Assembly (NCBI GenBank): GCA_013290025.1
Contig: JABCYV010000006.1
Span: 1 to 49,926 of the forward strand
Direction: 5' to 3'
DNA length: 49,926 bases
From: Acidobacteriota bacterium
GTDB taxonomy: Bacteria; Acidobacteriota; Terriglobia; Terriglobales; Acidobacteriaceae
The notes below the pieces were generated by a model. The model did not search any database, was not told the origin of the DNA, and worked only from the letters and a program-made list of their open reading frames with translations. This document shows, in pieces, positions 47,741-49,926 of this stretch (position 1 is its first letter; each line of letters begins with the position of its first letter). Made by a program: the position numbers and the translations under genes.

Positions 47741-49926
47741 TTATGTGACTGCCTGCTCTGCGAGAAATTTTTCTCGCTCCACCTCATCGCGTCTTTCTTC
47801 TCCGGGAGTGGACGGCAGGGCCAGGTCCAGGACTTCAGCAATCGTCTTGACGTAGTGGATGTTCAGATGTTCGAGCTGCTCGGGCGTAAGGTCCTCGTCC
47901 ACGTTCATCTTGTTCTCCGCCGGAAGAATTACATCACGCACGCCAGCGCGCTTGGCTGCCAGGACCTTCTCCTTGACTCCGCCGATGGGCAGGACGTTCC
48001 CGCTCAGGGTGATCTCCCCCGTCATCGCAGTCAGCGGACGTACAGGCCGGCCAGTGAGCAAAGAGACCAGCGCTGTTGCCATGGTCACTCCCGCGGATGG
48101 ACCGTCCTTAGGGATAGCGCCCGCCGGCACGTGAATGTGGATGTCATGCTCGGCAAAGAAATTCTCCTCAATCCCAAGTTGGGTCGCATTGGAGCGCACC
48201 CACGTCAAGGCCGCCTGCATTGACTCCTGCATGACCTGGCCAATCTGGCCCGTCATGGTGAAGCCGCCTTTCCCCTTCATGGTGTTGGCTTCAACGAACA
48301 GAATGTCACCGCCGGAGGGCGTCCAAGCCAGGCCGACCACCACGCCGGCACGCCGGGTGCGCTCCGCAATTTCGCCTTCACTGCGCACCTTGATGCCGCC
48401 CAGAAACTCCTGGACCACTTCCCTGGTCACTATTAACTTTTCCGTCTTGCCTTCTGCCAACCGGCGTGCTTGTTTGCGACAGATAGTGCCAATATTGCGC
48501 TCCAGGTTACGCACGCCAGCCTCACGCGTGTAGTGGCGGATGATATAGCTGACGCCTTCCTCCGGGAATTCAATCTGTTCCTTGGTTACGCCGTTCTCTT
48601 CAATCTGTCGCGGGATGAGGTATTGGAAAGCGATATGTACTTTCTCTTCCTCCGTGTATCCCTGGAGTTCGATGATCTCCATGCGGTCGCGCAATGGCTC
48701 CGCAACCGGATCCAACATGTTCGCCGTTGTGATAAACAAGACCTTCGACAGATCGAATGTGACGTCGAGGTAATTGTCACGAAAAGTCGAATTCTGCTCC
48801 GGATCGAGAGCTTCGAGCAGTGCCGACGCCGGGTCGCCGCGGAAATCACGGCCGACTTTATCGATTTCATCGAGCATGAATACTGGGTCCTTGGTTTCGG
48901 CACGGCGGATGCCCTGAATAATTTGTCCCGGTAAGGCACCGATATAAGTCCGCCGATGACCACGAATCTCGGCTTCGTCATGAACGCCGCCGAGCGAGAT
49001 ACGGACGAATTTGCGCCCCAAGGCACGAGCAATGGACTTTCCCAGCGAAGTCTTGCCCACTCCTGGAGGGCCAACGAAGCACAGAATCGGGCCTTTCATC
49101 CCAGGCTTTAGACGACGGACCGACAGGTAGTCCAGAATGCGATCTTTCACCTTCTGTAGGTCATAGTGGTCGGTGTCGAGGATCTCCTTGGCTTTGAGAA
49201 TGTCCACCTCGCCACCAGAAGTTTTCGCCCAAGGCAGAATCGCAAGCCACTCGATGTAATTGCGGGTAACGGAATAATCCGCAGCCATGGGTGACATGCG
49301 GGAGAGCCGTCCCAGCTCCTTCAACGCCTCCTTCTTCACGTCATCCGGCATCCCCGCAGCTTCGATTTTTTGCCGTAGGTCTTCCGTGTCGCGCGCGCCT
49401 TCGTCCTGCTCCCCTAATTCTTTCTGGATAGCCTTCATCTGCTCGCGCAGATAGTATTCGCGCTGGGTCTGCTGTACCCGGTCCTGCACTTCAGACTGGA
49501 TCTTGTTACGCAGTTGCTGGACTTCCAGCTCCTTGGCCAAATGTTGATTGATCTTTTCCAGGCGAACCCGCACATCTGTGGTTTCCAGCGTGTCCTGTTT
49601 GTCCGACGTGGAGAGCGAAGGCAGCGAGGAGGCGATGAAGTCCACCAGGCGTCCCGGCTCCTCAATATTCATGGCCACGGTGGAGAGCTCGTCCGACAAG
49701 GTCGGGGAACCAGCCACAATCTGTTGAAACAGGGTTAGAACGTTGCGTTGCAGAGCTTCCACCTCGGAACTCTTGGGTGGAATGGCTTCCGGTACCGATT
49801 CAACCCGGCCTCGCATGAATGGCGTCAGCTGGACGAACTCCGTCAACCGCACCCGCTCCAGGCCTTCCGCGAAAACGAACAGGCTCTGGTTCGGCATCTT
49901 GACCACTTTGTGCACTACAGCCAAGG
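47741..49926 (-). CDS. lon: Lon ATP-dependent protease (5' end cut by window edge)
   Basis: AAA+ serine protease that degrades misfolded and regulatory proteins in the cytoplasm. 727 residues are visible. The ORF-track start at 49924 is only the first TTG inside the frame; about 70 N-terminal residues are outside the window. Visible parts are most of the N-terminal substrate domain, the coiled-coil (QLRNKIQSEVQDRVQQTQREYYLREQM in pieces), Walker A GPPGVGKTSLGKSIA, Walker B VFMLDEIDKVG, sensor-2 region, and the protease domain with catalytic Ser in KDGPSAGVTMATAL and Lys in GGVKEKVLAAKRAG. The C-terminus is EKFLAEQAVT, slightly extended. An intrinsic terminator follows. Confidence 0.97.
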   Translation of the reverse strand, partial: LAVVHKVVKMPNQSLFVFAEGLERVRLTEFVQLTPFMRGRVESVPEAIPPKSSEVEALQRNVLTLFQQIVAGSPTLSDELSTVAMNIEEPGRLVDFIASSLPSLSTSDKQDTLETTDVRVRLEKINQHLAKELEVQQLRNKIQSEVQDRVQQTQREYYLREQMKAIQKELGEQDEGARDTEDLRQKIEAAGMPDDVKKEALKELGRLSRMSPMAADYSVTRNYIEWLAILPWAKTSGGEVDILKAKEILDTDHYDLQKVKDRILDYLSVRRLKPGMKGPILCFVGPPGVGKTSLGKSIARALGRKFVRISLGGVHDEAEIRGHRRTYIGALPGQIIQGIRRAETKDPVFMLDEIDKVGRDFRGDPASALLEALDPEQNSTFRDNYLDVTFDLSKVLFITTANMLDPVAEPLRDRMEIIELQGYTEEEKVHIAFQYLIPRQIEENGVTKEQIEFPEEGVSYIIRHYTREAGVRNLERNIGTICRKQARRLAEGKTEKLIVTREVVQEFLGGIKVRSEGEIAERTRRAGVVVGLAWTPSGGDILFVEANTMKGKGGFTMTGQIGQVMQESMQAALTWVRSNATQLGIEENFFAEHDIHIHVPAGAIPKDGPSAGVTMATALVSLLTGRPVRPLTAMTGEITLSGNVLPIGGVKEKVLAAKRAGVRDVILPAENKMNVDEDLTPEQLEHLNIHYVKTIAEVLDLALPSTPGEERRDEVEREKFLAEQAVT

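Noticed and set aside
1-49926. CRISPR array, toxin-antitoxin, phage-defence or biosynthetic cluster
   Set aside because: No regularly spaced direct repeats of CRISPR size, no Cas, restriction, toxin, NRPS/PKS or phage structural motifs in any ORF.

Overview
The window reads as chromosomal DNA of an Acidobacteriota bacterium (Terriglobia/Koribacter-like). This is inferred from content, not from a database search: a VWFA-related acidobacterial-type protein, two very large Oar-like TonB-dependent receptors with an N-terminal carboxypeptidase-regulatory domain, a FecR/DUF6600-type secreted protein, a CRTAC1/UnbV protein, a decayed Pkn-type kinase-TPR gene, and an Hfq-like protein with a proline-rich N-terminus. 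Base composition looks moderately GC-rich and even throughout. I see no prophage, transposase, integron or CRISPR array.

Layout. 1-5.3 kb: purF (cut by the left edge) and purL on the minus strand, their stop and start codons abutting, divergent from selB (selenocysteine elongation factor). 5.3-7.4 kb: a hypothetical gene, a tRNA-Glu(TTC) with its own promoter, and a single-pass membrane protein of unknown role. 7.5-19.5 kb: a glycan-type cluster. A CRTAC1/UnbV FG-GAP protein and a secreted (alpha/alpha)6 glycosidase form a tightly coupled minus-strand pair. They are divergent from a secreted TPR protein and a TonB-dependent receptor, and a second paralogous glycosidase faces the receptor. 19.6-26.2 kb: a cupin, an MFS transporter of the anion/cation symporter type, two tandem MacB/FtsX-type ABC permeases with no ATPase beside them, a wrecked Ser/Thr kinase-TPR pseudogene, and an FAD-dependent amine oxidase-like protein. 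26.3-33.2 kb: a minus-strand unit recO-glyQ-glyS-ppdK, with a palindromic repeat lying between glyQ and glyS and supplying the glyQ stop codon. 33.3-39.7 kb: cyclic-nucleotide-binding protein, 7Fe ferredoxin, Tat-exported aldo/keto reductase, a compact aconitase-family enzyme with the swivel domain at its N-terminus, a DUF1684 protein, an inositol-monophosphatase family protein and an Hfq-like protein. 39.7-49.9 kb: a second TonB-dependent receptor, a VWA protein behind a MoaD-MoaE fusion, a FecR/DUF6600 protein, and lon (cut by the right edge). From 26.3 kb to the end every gene is on the minus strand.

How it fits together. Most of the window is housekeeping: purine synthesis, glycyl-tRNA charging, pyruvate phosphate dikinase, RecO repair, Lon proteolysis, molybdopterin synthase. 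Accessory envelope and nutrient genes are set between these. The best candidate for a little-described functional unit is the 7.5-19.5 kb cluster, which joins outer-membrane uptake, two secreted glycosidases, a TPR protein and a beta-propeller-like CRTAC1 protein. Other points of note are the kinase-TPR pseudogene with two internal deletions, a MoaX-like fusion with an internal Gly-Gly, repeats that flank or end genes, several genes whose likely -10 box lies only 7-10 nt before the start codon, and an N-terminally swivelled aconitase.

Limits: all assignments come from reading motifs in the supplied sequence and ORF translations. No alignments, HMM searches or folding calculations were run.
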